Source of the DNA: Bacteriovorax sp. BSW11_IV
Lineage (GTDB): Bacteria; Bdellovibrionota; Bacteriovoracia; Bacteriovoracales; Bacteriovoracaceae
NCBI RefSeq assembly: GCF_000447755.1
Contig: NZ_AUNE01000030.1
Location: forward strand, 29,448-93,447
Length of the DNA stretch: 64,000 nucleotides
Direction: 5' to 3'
A program made the translations under genes and the position numbers. Every line of letters starts with the position of its first letter. Position 1 is the stretch's first letter. Shown here in pieces: positions 36,651 to 45,235 of the stretch. Under the pieces are notes generated by a model that was not told where the DNA came from, did not search any database, and saw only the letters and a list, made by a program, of their open reading frames with translations.

Positions 36651-37211
36651 ATGAAAATTTCAATTCTGGCTTTATTTTTAGTTCTCTCTTGTACTTTAAA
36701 TCAGAAATCATTTGAACCAAGTAAGGCCGAAGTTGAGCAAGCAGAAAAAATCGCAATAGAGGTTGCTGATTGGTTTGAGTATACAACTGGTCCAATGAAA
36801 AACGAAAGGCTGGGACAATGCGGGGATTACGCTGTTAAATTTATTCTAGACTATAACAAGTTTGCAGGAAAAGATGTTGCCCGCCTTGTTGTCGCAAATA
36901 ATCCTGTGGATAGCGGTACATATCGTATCGGTAAAAAGGTCGATGTAAAGGCCCTTGGCTTTAACGGTTTTAGTTCTGGCAGTAGCGGCTTTCTAAGTTG
37001 GAATGGACAATTATATTTATATCATCCTGTTCTTGGGGCCTATGAAATTTTTCTCGAAAAAGCCTGGACCCCAACAAAGCACTTTGGTGTGAATATGTTG
37101 GATAAAAGACAAGTACATGTTTGGGCCAGCGTTGGAAATTTAAGTGTCGATCCAACATACTACGATATATTTAAAAAGAATTTTCCTTCCCCGCTTGGAA
37201 AAGATGAATAG
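36651..37211 (+). CDS. Lipoprotein with transglutaminase-like triad
   Basis: 186 residues. Lipobox LVLSC with the lipidated Cys at 14. The mature domain has C57 in RLGQCGDYA, H156 in QVHVWASV and D168 in SVDPTYYD, matching the Cys-His-Asp order of transglutaminase-like peptidases (a motif such as HVWV...VDPT is typical). This assignment is my inference from motifs. An AGAAGA site precedes the ATG. It is followed 7 bases later by a membrane protein. Confidence 0.65.
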   Translation: MKISILALFLVLSCTLNQKSFEPSKAEVEQAEKIAIEVADWFEYTTGPMKNERLGQCGDYAVKFILDYNKFAGKDVARLVVANNPVDSGTYRIGKKVDVKALGFNGFSSGSSGFLSWNGQLYLYHPVLGAYEIFLEKAWTPTKHFGVNMLDKRQVHVWASVGNLSVDPTYYDIFKKNFPSPLGKDE

Positions 37212-37217
37212 TGAGAT

Positions 37218-37703
37218 TTGATTGTGAATGATATAAATACGCTAAGAAAGAATCTGAGAAAAAGAAATCATCAAGAGATGGTGGCCTGCCTAATTGTCAT
37301 AATCGCATTTGTTGTTATAGGGATTGATAAAGAAACTATCATTTCGAAAGTTTTCTGCTTTCAAATAGTTTTATCTGCGATGGGTGTTTCTTATTATTTA
37401 TATAATCAAAGTCACAAAAAACTTCTTGAGGCCAACGATTCAAAGGAACAATATATTTTCATTTTAAATAATGAAATCAAACTTCTCTCATCCGTTAGGT
37501 ATTGGTATGTCTTTCCAATGCAATTTGGACTTACGGGTATAGTTGTTGAAAGCATTGTTAGAGACTTTAATGCTGGGAAAAGTCCAATGTGGGATATTAT
37601 TTATTTGCTCATCACCTTCTGTCTGTCTTTTGGGGTCATTTATTTGAATGAGGTCAAAGGTGTTCAAAAATTAAAAGAAGAATTGGCCCTAGCGCAGAGT
37701 TAG
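37218..37703 (+). CDS. Small membrane protein, unknown
   Basis: 161 residues from TTG at 37218 (GTG at 37224 is an alternative). Four hydrophobic helices (about 22-38, 45-62, 94-112, 123-145) with a basic N terminus (LRKNLRKRNHQ). It is probably co-transcribed with the lipoprotein 7 bases upstream. The family is not recognised. Confidence 0.6.
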   Translation: MIVNDINTLRKNLRKRNHQEMVACLIVIIAFVVIGIDKETIISKVFCFQIVLSAMGVSYYLYNQSHKKLLEANDSKEQYIFILNNEIKLLSSVRYWYVFPMQFGLTGIVVESIVRDFNAGKSPMWDIIYLLITFCLSFGVIYLNEVKGVQKLKEELALAQS

Positions 37704-37886
37704 ATCATTTTCTTTTTGACTGCTTTTGTGTAAGTTGCCGAAAGTATAGGGTTTTTGTCCTGCTTTTGTACCGTCTAATTTTTTTACACCACTTGAAAAC
37801 ATTTCTGCAAAACGTCTTCAATTAGTTTTTTTTGCCATAATGTCATTTAAATATTCACAACATCTTCAAGTAGTTATGGGCAAAAT

Positions 37887-39017
37887 GTGAGACGATTGAA
37901 CTTACTTATATTATTGATTCTTTCTCAAATATTTTTTTCGTGTAGAACGGATTCTTCGAATAATCTCGCAGCGAAAAATCTTATTTCCGATGTGATCGTT
38001 GGAAAGGACAATAGAGCGTTCACCTTAGATGACTCATCATTTGAGCAATCATTATCAAATCGCACGGGACTCATTGTTTTAAATATTCTAAACAAAAGAG
38101 GCGTTCTTGCTACACAAACTTGTAGTGCAACTTTGATTGGAAAAAATCATATCATTACCGCGGCCCATTGCCTTTATGATGATGAACAAGGTGCCTTTTC
38201 TTCCGATACTTATTTTTTTCCAGGGCAATTGGATTCAGGAATCGCACCTTTTGGACGTTTTCAAATTATAAGATCATATATGCCAAGTGAAAGTATACAA
38301 TTCTATGATTTTAGAAACGATATGGCCGTTGCACAGCTTGCACCGAATGAGAGAGGGCAAAGTGCTGGCGACGTGGCCGGATATTATAATGTTCTTGGTG
38401 ATGAAGAATTTGTTGATGGGCCTGTAACGACTGTGGGATACCCTGGTGATAAAGGATTGTTCACTCAAGCTTTCGAAAAAGATTGTACAGCTTTTTTATC
38501 ATCTAATAATTCTCGCGTCCTCGATCTTGACTGTGATGTCTATCCTGGTCAGAGCGGAAGTGCTCTTTTCATAAGTTCAGAGTCAAAAAAATCTCACAAA
38601 ATCATTGGAGTTATTAGTGGACAGTCTACTGTTTCAAGTGTGAATTATGGCTCTCGAGTAACAAAGGAAAGACAAAAGATTATTACATCAATCTTAGATG
38701 GGGAATTTAATAAAAGTAACTTTAAAGAAGAATGGATTACTAAAGAACTTAAAAATCAAAAAAATGCGGTATTCGCTAGAAATAACTGCGAAAATAAAAT
38801 CCTTGTTCTCAATATGGCCCCGCTGAATTCTCAAAAAGAAAATGAAAACTCTCATTCGATTTTTTTAATGCCTAGAAATATTAGATTGCTTTCTGAAGTC
38901 AAAGGAAATGACATTTTAATTGCAGACCATTTCTTAGGGGAAGAAGAAAATACAACATTTAAAAAAATCAATATCTCTGATATTAAAGATCAAACTTTAG
39001 AGTTCGATTGTGACTAA
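37887..39017 (+). CDS. Trypsin-like serine protease (S1), lipoprotein
   Basis: 376 residues from a GTG start. The lipobox FFSC places the lipid on C19. The chymotrypsin-fold triad is complete: H94 in TAAHC, D145 in RNDMAV and S223 in PGQSGSAL, closest in style to V8/glutamyl-endopeptidase-like S1 enzymes. The sequence before H94 (RGVLATQTCSATLIG) is the usual strand. The last ~90 residues are an extra domain of unknown role. Lipidation would hold the protease at a membrane facing the periplasm or outside. Confidence 0.88.
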   Translation: MRRLNLLILLILSQIFFSCRTDSSNNLAAKNLISDVIVGKDNRAFTLDDSSFEQSLSNRTGLIVLNILNKRGVLATQTCSATLIGKNHIITAAHCLYDDEQGAFSSDTYFFPGQLDSGIAPFGRFQIIRSYMPSESIQFYDFRNDMAVAQLAPNERGQSAGDVAGYYNVLGDEEFVDGPVTTVGYPGDKGLFTQAFEKDCTAFLSSNNSRVLDLDCDVYPGQSGSALFISSESKKSHKIIGVISGQSTVSSVNYGSRVTKERQKIITSILDGEFNKSNFKEEWITKELKNQKNAVFARNNCENKILVLNMAPLNSQKENENSHSIFLMPRNIRLLSEVKGNDILIADHFLGEEENTTFKKINISDIKDQTLEFDCD

Positions 39018-39055
39018 ATCTATTTTTGGTAAAATTATAAATTAAAAGGTTTTTT

Positions 39056-39541
39056 ATGAAGTCGTTACTATTAATCTCAGCTTTCTTATCAATCTCGACC
39101 TTTGCAAGTTATTCTCAAGTAAAAGAGAGATTTCTCAATTCGCACCATGCAGATGTTTCAATATTTGAAGAGGGTAAGGCATTAAACTGCGAAATCTATT
39201 ATCCCGAGAATGAAGATGCTGTCTCTGGTGTAGAACTCACTTATAAATTTAAAATGGAAGACGGCGAAAGAATATTACTAGAAGAAGATTTTCGTAATAT
39301 GTATTACCTCAGTAGCGATGATGACAAAATTAAAGCTATTGAATATTCATCTTATAAAGTTGCAAACAATGGAATGGTCTTTGGACGCTACAATAGATCC
39401 CACGATTTTATTAAAATCATGAAACAAAACGACGCAGATATTATCATTGAGATTTCCAAAAGAGCGCTGCCAACGAATGAGACAAATAAGTCTAGTCTTG
39501 GAAACCTTGTTTCTAGTTATATCGTTTGTCCCGTATTATAG
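39056..39541 (+). CDS. Small secreted protein, unknown
   Basis: 161 residues with a signal peptide (cleavage near TFASY). The mature protein is beta-rich and acidic, with two cysteines (C49 and the near-terminal C159) likely to bond. AAAGG precedes the ATG. It follows the S1 protease by 38 bases on the same strand and may share its mRNA. Confidence 0.62.
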   Translation: MKSLLLISAFLSISTFASYSQVKERFLNSHHADVSIFEEGKALNCEIYYPENEDAVSGVELTYKFKMEDGERILLEEDFRNMYYLSSDDDKIKAIEYSSYKVANNGMVFGRYNRSHDFIKIMKQNDADIIIEISKRALPTNETNKSSLGNLVSSYIVCPVL

Positions 39542-39647
39542 ATTCTTCTTGAAACTCTTGTCCAAGTGGATGTTTATGGCCTTTACTGTATTCGTTAAAT
39601 CCTGGCCATAAATCATCATGTAAAGAATTCATTTGTGAGTTGGTTAT

Positions 39648-39731
39648 TTAATATAAATCTACGTTAACATCTTTTAGAGAAGATTTGTGCGCACAGCATG
39701 CAAAAAGTAGTAACATAATCAGAGTTTTCAT
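39648..39731 (-). pseudogene. Short lipoprotein frame, possibly broken
   Basis: A 27-residue frame beginning MKTLIMLLLFACC, a good lipobox, ends at a TAA. The same frame continues open for 45 more codons (to 39513) with protein-like composition (MNSLHDDLWPGFNEYSKGH), so an in-frame stop may have broken a ~72-residue lipoprotein. No ribosome-binding site is evident. Evidence is limited to composition. Confidence 0.35.
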
Positions 39732-39755
39732 TTTTTAATTATCTACTGGGAACAA

Positions 39756-39782
39756 AAAAGCCTACCGAAGAATAGGTTTTTT
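39756..39782. terminator. Hairpin with flanking A/T runs
   Basis: CCTA, an 8-base loop, TAGG, extended by A and T runs on both sides. It could terminate in either direction; on the minus strand it follows an ACCACCA-like sequence. Confidence 0.55.
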
Positions 39783-39875
39783 ATGAATGGTGGTCCATTC
39801 TATTCTTTGCGCGAACTTCTATCTATATGTCAAAATGGCTACCTAAGAAAAATATTTTATTCGAACGCTATCAAC

Positions 39876-39905
39876 TTAAGCCCCCTTAAAGAGGAGGCTT
39901 TTTAA
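39876..39905. terminator. Hairpin, probable terminator
   Basis: AAGCC-CCT with a TAAAG loop pairs with AGG-GGCTT, with one mismatch, flanked by TTAA on the 5' side and TTTTT on the 3' side. Confidence 0.5.
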
Positions 39906-40014
39906 GACATTGAGGAATATAGTTAAACCAATATCGAGATGGTGAGATGCGCAGGACTTGCCACCGCCAACTCGGTTCTAGAGAGCATGATTAATATTCA
40001 TTTCAACACGTAGT

Positions 40015-40040
40015 AAAAATGCTCCACTGGAGCATTTTTT
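40015..40040. terminator. Perfect hairpin, bidirectional terminator
   Basis: AAAAATGCTCC-ACTG-GAGCATTTTTT, a perfect stem with A and T runs. No intact gene ends nearby on either strand. Confidence 0.65.
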
Positions 40041-40102
40041 GGCGCTGGTGTGACAACCCAAAGGGTTGTCTGTCGCGAAGATAAAATTTTGTAGGCACAA
40101 AT

Positions 40103-40134
40103 AAAAAAAGCCACCCCGAGGGGTGACTTTTTTT
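40103..40134 (-). terminator. Terminator of the CAU tRNA gene
   Basis: On the minus strand GTCACCC-CTCG-GGGTGGC, preceded by A and followed by TTTTTTT, two bases after the CCA end of the tRNA. Confidence 0.85.
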
Positions 40135-40135
40135 A

Positions 40136-40212
40136 TGGTGGGACATACAGGACTTGAACCTGTGACAACCCGGTTATGAGCCGGGGGCTCTAACCAACTG
40201 AGCTAATGTCCC
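40136..40212 (-). tRNA. tRNA with CAU anticodon (elongator Met or Ile2)
   Basis: 77 nt including an encoded CCA. Acceptor GGGACAT pairs with ATGTCCC; D arm TAGCTCAGTTGGTTAGAGC; anticodon stem CCCGG-CTCATAA-CCGGG; T arm CAGGTTCAAGTCCTG. The first base pair is G-C, which excludes the initiator tRNA. CAU could be elongator methionine or, if the C34 is lysidinylated, isoleucine-2. A terminator follows at 40103. Confidence 0.93.
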
Positions 40213-40291
40213 ATATAGTCATTTGGTACTCTATTTTATATACTTATCTTGGAATTATGGCAATTGGTTGTCAAAATAAATAGGTGTTGCG

Positions 40292-41089
40292 GTGGGCAAA
40301 AATACTTTTTTTAAATATTCTGGGACGGGAAATGACTTTGTGATTATCGATAATCGCAAACTTATTTGTGATGTTAAAGATAAACAGTTTTGGCAAAAAG
40401 TATGTGACCGCAAGTTCGGTGTTGGCGCCGATGGTGTCTTATTTTTAAATCCATCTGATAAATACGATTACCGCATGATTTATTTAAATGCCGATGGCGG
40501 GGAAGTGTCGATGTGTGGAAATGGCACTCGCTGCTTGGCCCATTTTGCGGCCACGGTTCTGGGGATTGGTGATCAAAAAAGTTATACCTTTGAAACACAA
40601 AAGGGCGTTTATAAGGCCCACGTTAATGGCGACTTTGTTAAGGTTCTTATGAGTGAACTTTACGATGTGGATGCCATTGAAGTTTCTGATTTATACAATT
40701 CGAATCACTCCAAATTTATGAACACGGGTGTTCCTCACTGTGTTTACGAGTGTGACAAGCTTTCAGAGCTTGATCTACAAAATGTTGGGGCCAAGATTCG
40801 CTACAATAAAAGATTTCCAGAGGGTGTGAATGCAAACTTTTTCAAAGTGGTAGGAGATAAACATATTCGTCTTCGCACTTATGAAAGAGGCGTTGAGGGT
40901 GAAACACTCGCTTGTGGTACAGGGGCCACGGCCGCGGCCTTGGCGACTCATTCATTTTTTGGATGGGAGAGTGAAGTACGCGTGGAAATGCCAGGTGGGG
41001 ATCTGGTTATAGAATTCAACGATGATCACTCTGAAGTTTATCTCGGTGGACAAGTCGAAAAAATATTCTCAGGCACTCTTTGTTTTTAA
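40292..41089 (+). CDS. dapF: Diaminopimelate epimerase
   Basis: Converts LL- to meso-diaminopimelate for lysine and peptidoglycan. 265 residues from a GTG start with TAGGTG upstream. The N terminus has FFKYSGTGNDFVIID, and the two catalytic cysteines lie in SMCGNGTRC and LACGTGATAAA. It is the first gene after the tRNA on the opposite strand; its end overlaps the convergent VanZ-like gene by 21 bases. Confidence 0.95.
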   Translation: MGKNTFFKYSGTGNDFVIIDNRKLICDVKDKQFWQKVCDRKFGVGADGVLFLNPSDKYDYRMIYLNADGGEVSMCGNGTRCLAHFAATVLGIGDQKSYTFETQKGVYKAHVNGDFVKVLMSELYDVDAIEVSDLYNSNHSKFMNTGVPHCVYECDKLSELDLQNVGAKIRYNKRFPEGVNANFFKVVGDKHIRLRTYERGVEGETLACGTGATAAALATHSFFGWESEVRVEMPGGDLVIEFNDDHSEVYLGGQVEKIFSGTLCF

Positions 41090-41449
41090 TTTCAAAAGAA
41101 TTTTTTCCGCAAAGTTTGGGAGTTTTGGCATAAAAGGCATAACTCCCACCACTGCTCCCGCAAGATTGGCGATGGCATCGTTCATCTCTGCACTTCTGTA
41201 GCCCGAAACTTTCTGCATATATTCAATGGCAGCACCTAGAAGAACTGAATAGAGAACAATTTTTGTGCGATTTTTAAAAAGTCCTGCAAACCACCACGTC
41301 AAAAAGAAGTGGGCGCTAAAGTGATAAACTTTATCAATATGAGGGAAGAAGGCCTCGGCACCAGAGCTTGGGCGTAGGCACAAATAAATGATCAATATTG
41401 AATAAAGTCCACCAAGACATAACCAAAGGGGGCGATATTTTAAGTTCAT
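41069..41449 (-). CDS. VanZ-like membrane protein
   Basis: 126 residues, four hydrophobic helices. The VanZ-family pattern is clear: DKVYHFSAHFFLTWWFAGLF, then GAAIEYMQ...RSAEMNDAIANLAGAVVG. VanZ proteins lie in the inner membrane; some confer low teicoplanin resistance, but most have no known role. It overlaps dapF by 21 bases (convergent) and is divergent from the gene at 41488. Confidence 0.82.
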   Translation of the reverse strand: MNLKYRPLWLCLGGLYSILIIYLCLRPSSGAEAFFPHIDKVYHFSAHFFLTWWFAGLFKNRTKIVLYSVLLGAAIEYMQKVSGYRSAEMNDAIANLAGAVVGVMPFMPKLPNFAEKILLKLKTKSA

Positions 41450-41452
41450 GCT

Positions 41453-41481
41453 TTGCCTTCCTGCGCGCTTCTAGTTATCAT
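41453..41481 (+). promoter_or_regulatory. Promoter giving a leaderless transcript
   Basis: TTGCCT at 41453, exactly 17 bases, TATCAT at 41476-41481, then 6 bases to the ATG at 41488. Confidence 0.6.
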
Positions 41482-41487
41482 TGTTTT

Positions 41488-41898
41488 ATGAAAAAATTCT
41501 TCGCTGCGCTAATATTACTTATGAGCTTCAATGCTCTCTCTTTTGTGACCCTGGATATTGGGATTATTCACAAAAAAGGTATTGATAAAGGACTTGTTCT
41601 TGACGCTGAACTTTACACGCGTGAAGACTTTCGCCCTGAGCACAGAAAAATTGTAACTACTAACGATGGTATTCGCTTTGAGTTCGTAAGTCATCTTCTT
41701 CCTGATCCTCAAGAGACAGGGCCAAGTGTCCTTGTTGAAATTGAAGGTCTTCTCATTCATAGCGATGGAAGACTTATCAAGAAGTTCCAAAGAGGGGATT
41801 TGATTTTCAAGTTAGGCGAAGAGAAGTCATTTGAATTCTCCCAAATTGAAGGCCAATTAATTAAATTAGAATTAAAGGCCGACCTACAAAAACTATGA
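41488..41898 (+). CDS. Secreted protein upstream of tlyA
   Basis: 136 residues with a signal peptide (MKKFFAALILLMSFNALSF). An in-frame start 90 bases earlier exists, but the 41488 ATG begins a perfect signal sequence and has a -10 box 6 bases upstream. The mature part is beta-rich, about 115 residues, with no cysteine. Its stop overlaps the tlyA ATG (ATGA, 4 bases). The family is not recognised. Confidence 0.65.
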   Translation: MKKFFAALILLMSFNALSFVTLDIGIIHKKGIDKGLVLDAELYTREDFRPEHRKIVTTNDGIRFEFVSHLLPDPQETGPSVLVEIEGLLIHSDGRLIKKFQRGDLIFKLGEEKSFEFSQIEGQLIKLELKADLQKL

Positions 41899-42656
41899 GT
41901 GAAAGATTAGATAAGGCCCTTGTTGTTCTTGGGCTAGCTTCAACAAGATCCCAGGCACAACAATTTATCGACGAAGGCTGCGTTTTTTATCGCGGTCAAA
42001 AAGTTCAAAAAGCTTCTCTTAAAGTAGTGCTTGAAGAATTAGAAGTTCGTAAAAAAGTTATTTACGTTGGCCGTGGTGCCCACAAGATTGAAGGCGCACT
42101 TCACGATTTTCAAGTGAGTGTTCAAGATAAAGTCATTGCTGATGTGGGAGCTTCCACTGGAGGCTTTACTGATTACGTTCTTAAAAACGGAGCGAAGAAA
42201 GTTTTTGCCATAGATGTCGGTCACGATCAACTAGCGCAAAGTTTGAGAGAAGACTCTCGAGTTACAAATCTTGAGGGTGTGAATATTCGAAACCCGCTTG
42301 ATTTGGAAGAGAAGGTTGACCTTGCTGTTGTTGATCTGTCATTTATCTCGTTGAAATTAACTCTCGATTCGATTGTTTCTCTTGTAAAAGAAGACGGCGA
42401 CGTCATCTGTCTTGTTAAGCCACAATTTGAAGCGGGCCTAGAGAGGCTTGGTAAAAATGCCATTGTTAAAGACCAAAATATTCGCGAGGAAATTCTCTGC
42501 GAACTTCTTTTTTGGTGCGATAACAAAGGCTACTTTATAAAAAATGCAATCCGTTCACCAATTGTTGGCGGTTCGGGAAATATTGAGTACTTCTTTCATA
42601 TTGATAAGAAACTTAATAAGCACGCAATTGATGTAAATAAATTTATTGATTTATAG
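41895..42656 (+). CDS. tlyA: TlyA-type rRNA 2'-O-methyltransferase
   Basis: 253 residues: an S4 RNA-binding domain (1-65, RLDKALVVLGLASTRSQAQQFI) followed by an FtsJ-fold methyltransferase with the SAM loop ADVGASTGGFTDYVL and the DLSFISLKL motif. In mycobacteria TlyA methylates cytidines in 16S and 23S rRNA and affects capreomycin sensitivity; a hemolysin role is a historical misnomer. It overlaps the upstream secreted gene by 4 bases, and the next gene follows by 9. Confidence 0.92.
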   Translation: MSERLDKALVVLGLASTRSQAQQFIDEGCVFYRGQKVQKASLKVVLEELEVRKKVIYVGRGAHKIEGALHDFQVSVQDKVIADVGASTGGFTDYVLKNGAKKVFAIDVGHDQLAQSLREDSRVTNLEGVNIRNPLDLEEKVDLAVVDLSFISLKLTLDSIVSLVKEDGDVICLVKPQFEAGLERLGKNAIVKDQNIREEILCELLFWCDNKGYFIKNAIRSPIVGGSGNIEYFFHIDKKLNKHAIDVNKFIDL

Positions 42657-42665
42657 AGGATTAAT

Positions 42666-43214
42666 ATGAAAAGAATCTGTGTCTTCTGCGGATCATCTGC
42701 AGGGAAGTCTCCAAAGTATGTGGCCATGGCCCGTGAGCTTGGGGATAAGCTCGTTCAAAATAATATGGGCCTTGTTTACGGTGGCGCATCTATTGGAGTT
42801 ATGGGCGCTGTGGCCGATTCAGTTTTAGAGAAAAAAGGTGAAGTCTGGGGTGTTATGCCTCAATCCCTTGTGGACTGGGAAGTTGCCCACGCCAATCTTT
42901 CTCGTTTTGAAGTTGTCGACTCAATGCATGCTCGTAAACAGATTATGTACGATTGGTCTGATGTCTTCGTCGCCATTCCAGGTGGGATGGGAACATTAGA
43001 TGAACTTTGTGAGATTATCACTTGGGCACAGCTTAAATATCACAAGAAGCCTTGCTACGTGTTAAACTTTGACGGCTTTTTTGATGGGCTTCTAACGCAC
43101 TTTCGCCACATTAATAAAGAGGGCTTTCTATCAGATGAGCACCTTCAATTGGTTCGCGAAGTAAAATCTATTGATGAATTTCTAGTGGATGTTGCATCGT
43201 TTCACAGTGCTTGA
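42666..43214 (+). CDS. LOG-family nucleoside 5'-monophosphate phosphoribohydrolase
   Basis: 182 residues of the lysine-decarboxylase-like Rossmann family (TIGR00730). The N terminus has CVFCGSSAGKSPKY, the middle GLVYGGASIGVMG, and the catalytic motif is PGGMGTLDEL with the following ITWAQL helix. The enzyme releases the base from nucleotide monophosphates (cytokinin activation in plants; general role in bacteria). It is third in a run after tlyA, with a 9-base gap. Confidence 0.88.
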   Translation: MKRICVFCGSSAGKSPKYVAMARELGDKLVQNNMGLVYGGASIGVMGAVADSVLEKKGEVWGVMPQSLVDWEVAHANLSRFEVVDSMHARKQIMYDWSDVFVAIPGGMGTLDELCEIITWAQLKYHKKPCYVLNFDGFFDGLLTHFRHINKEGFLSDEHLQLVREVKSIDEFLVDVASFHSA

Positions 43215-43297
43215 TTGGTTTACAATTTAGGGCCTATAACCTATAATCCCAAAGTTATAGACCCCTTTTTTTTATTTTTTAAGGATTCGGAGAATCA

Positions 43298-43789
43298 ATG
43301 ACTAGATTGGTAGTTTTCTGTTTTGTTCTAATCGGATTGGTTGCAGTATTTAACCTTGAATCATTCAAGACAATTCCTGTTAACAATACACGCTTTGATA
43401 TTAAAAAGGCCGAAGAGGCCCACGCTGCTAAGATTGCTGAGCTTGCTGAAATTGAAAAAATGAAGCTTGAAGCACTTAAGCCAAAAGTGGAAGAAGAAGA
43501 AGTTGTTGATGAAGGACCACTAGTAGTTCTTGATACTCCACAACTTGTTAGCGGTGATAAGCTTTACGCTAAATGTATGGTTTGCCACGGTAAGAGAGGG
43601 GAAGGTAAGTCTTCTCAAAACGCTCCTAAGATCGGTGGACAAATGGATTGGTACATTGAAAAACAACTTGTTGATATGAAGAATAAAGTTCGTGTTAACA
43701 AAGTGATGGACCCATACATCAAAAACCTTTCTGATCAAGACTTCAAAGATCTTGCTGCTTATATTTCAAAACTTCCTTGGAAGAAGTAA
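43298..43789 (+). CDS. Membrane-anchored cytochrome c
   Basis: 163 residues. An N-terminal hydrophobic helix (LVVFCFVLIGLVAVF) is followed by a charged helical spacer rich in Glu/Ala/Lys (~35-75) and a ~75-residue class I cytochrome domain with CMVCH as the haem attachment site and a later methionine (KVMDPY) as probable axial ligand. GGAG precedes the ATG. It likely carries electrons in the periplasm. The closest downstream gene is a carbonic anhydrase 9 bases away. Confidence 0.88.
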   Translation: MTRLVVFCFVLIGLVAVFNLESFKTIPVNNTRFDIKKAEEAHAAKIAELAEIEKMKLEALKPKVEEEEVVDEGPLVVLDTPQLVSGDKLYAKCMVCHGKRGEGKSSQNAPKIGGQMDWYIEKQLVDMKNKVRVNKVMDPYIKNLSDQDFKDLAAYISKLPWKK

Positions 43790-43798
43790 TTCTTCCAA

Positions 43799-44317
43799 AT
43801 GCCTTTATATAATCTAGGTACATTTAGACCAAATATCGAAGAAGGTGTGTTTATCGCACCTTCGGCCGATATTATTGGTCGCGTTCACATGAAAGAAAAT
43901 TCTAATATTTGGTTTAATTGTGTTGCTCGCGGTGACATTAATGAAATCATTATTGGAAAGAATACAAATATCCAAGACCTATCTATGCTTCACGTTGATA
44001 CAGACCTTCCTCTAATTGTTGGGGACAACGTGACCGTAGGCCATTGTGTGACTTTGCATGCTTGTACTGTGGGCGATAATTGTTTGATCGGTATGGGGGC
44101 AACTATTCTAAATGGTGCCGTCATCGGAGAGTCATCTCTTGTTGCTGCAGGTTCTGTAGTTCCTCCTGGAAAAGTTTATCCCCCAAGAAGCTTTATAATT
44201 GGCTCGCCCGCTATTGCGAAGCGAGAGTTAAGTGATGATGAAGTGAAAAAGTATGGGGAGCATTACAAGCGCTATATCCTAGCTAAAGACCAATTTTTAA
44301 AAGATTTGCACCAATAA
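43799..44317 (+). CDS. Gamma-class carbonic anhydrase-like protein (YrdA type)
   Basis: 172 residues of left-handed beta-helix hexapeptide repeats, with the zinc-binding histidine pattern LHVDTDLPLIVG, VGHCVTLH. The N terminus has the typical FIAPSADIIGRV and NIWFNCVARGD motifs. Members bind zinc or iron; enzymatic activity varies and is not proven for YrdA-type proteins. It is 9 bases after the cytochrome gene and so is probably co-transcribed. Confidence 0.88.
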   Translation: MPLYNLGTFRPNIEEGVFIAPSADIIGRVHMKENSNIWFNCVARGDINEIIIGKNTNIQDLSMLHVDTDLPLIVGDNVTVGHCVTLHACTVGDNCLIGMGATILNGAVIGESSLVAAGSVVPPGKVYPPRSFIIGSPAIAKRELSDDEVKKYGEHYKRYILAKDQFLKDLHQ

Positions 44318-44373
44318 GAAGGCCACCCAACTAGGGGTGACCCTCTCGACGACAACATCTCTCCCGAAGTAAC

Positions 44374-45072
44374 TTACACGTCATTGTTAAAAAGGGAGTT
44401 CACGCTCTGTCCGTACATGGATCTCACGTGGATGAGGATACGATCACTCATAAGTCCTTGTGGAACATCGAAGTTTAGTTCAAAAGGAACCATCTTCATC
44501 GGACAGAAGTCTCTAACTTTTTTCATTATTGGTTTAACTGAGTAGACGTCTCGTCCGTTGTCTTGAACCTCGAAGCGGTCGAAGACATAACAGTCACTTG
44601 GATTGTGACCTTTCATGACAATTTGTCGATCATCAAAGTTTTTCTCGATTGATTCAATGTTTGCGACAAATTCGTCATCGATAGCATCATCGCTGAATTC
44701 ATCAATATAGAGTGGGGCCTCCTTCATGTTATTGACTACGATATCGTAGTCACCTTGGTCTAGCAGACCAATTTTTACACTTTCTACGAAGGGAACAATC
44801 ATGTCGGCACAACCGATGCCTGGGCCAGCAAAGTCTTTAGCTTGGACTTTGATTTTGATTTTATTTCCTTCAACTACCGGTACGGCCTCTAGGTCTCGGT
44901 AACACAGGTTTGGTAAGAAACCTGAGACGACAACTTCAACGTTATCGTTCGAGTTATAACCTGGAGGGGCATATACGTTATCTACGGGTACGAACTGCAT
45001 GACATGAGCTTGGACGTTTGCGGCAAAGCTAATCATCATGATCAATATGGCCAAAAATTTTACAAGTTTCAT
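44374..45072 (-). CDS. Secreted protein, unknown
   Basis: 232 residues with a signal peptide (cleavage near VQAHV). The mature protein is beta-rich and acidic with four cysteines. GAGGA precedes the ATG. It faces away from the metallopeptidase at 45236. The family is not recognised. Confidence 0.62.
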   Translation of the reverse strand: MKLVKFLAILIMMISFAANVQAHVMQFVPVDNVYAPPGYNSNDNVEVVVSGFLPNLCYRDLEAVPVVEGNKIKIKVQAKDFAGPGIGCADMIVPFVESVKIGLLDQGDYDIVVNNMKEAPLYIDEFSDDAIDDEFVANIESIEKNFDDRQIVMKGHNPSDCYVFDRFEVQDNGRDVYSVKPIMKKVRDFCPMKMVPFELNFDVPQGLMSDRILIHVRSMYGQSVNSLFNNDV

Positions 45073-45235
45073 AGAGTCCTCCTAGTGATCTCTTTATCTA
45101 ATCTAGTTTTCGCTGATTCGTCGTGATCTGAATATGAGCGAGTAGATAAACAAATATGATTCTGTGATCGTTAAAACATGATCCAGATCACCACTATTTT
45201 TCTGTAAAAATGGTAGGAAAAAGTAGGAGGTGTTT

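Larger units (their letters stand above)
39542..40102. other. Non-coding stretch with possible eroded tRNA array
   Basis: About 560 bases without a solid gene. It holds a short lipoprotein frame on the minus strand (39648-39731) and three hairpins. Near each hairpin, reading the minus strand, is an ACCA or CACCA-like end: around 40049-40046, 39943-39940 and 39794-39788. The segment at 39940-39960 (minus reading) contains CAAGTCCTG then 7 bases then CACCA, exactly the spacing of the T arm and 3' end of the intact tRNA at 40136. I read this as tRNA remnants. Confidence 0.4.

Noticed and set aside
39756..40134. CRISPR-like array suggested by repeated hairpins
   Set aside because: The hairpins differ in sequence and spacing; there are no identical repeats or spacers.
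40136..40212. Reading the CAU tRNA as initiator tRNA
   Set aside because: The acceptor stem begins with a G-C pair and the anticodon stem lacks the three-GC run of initiator tRNA.
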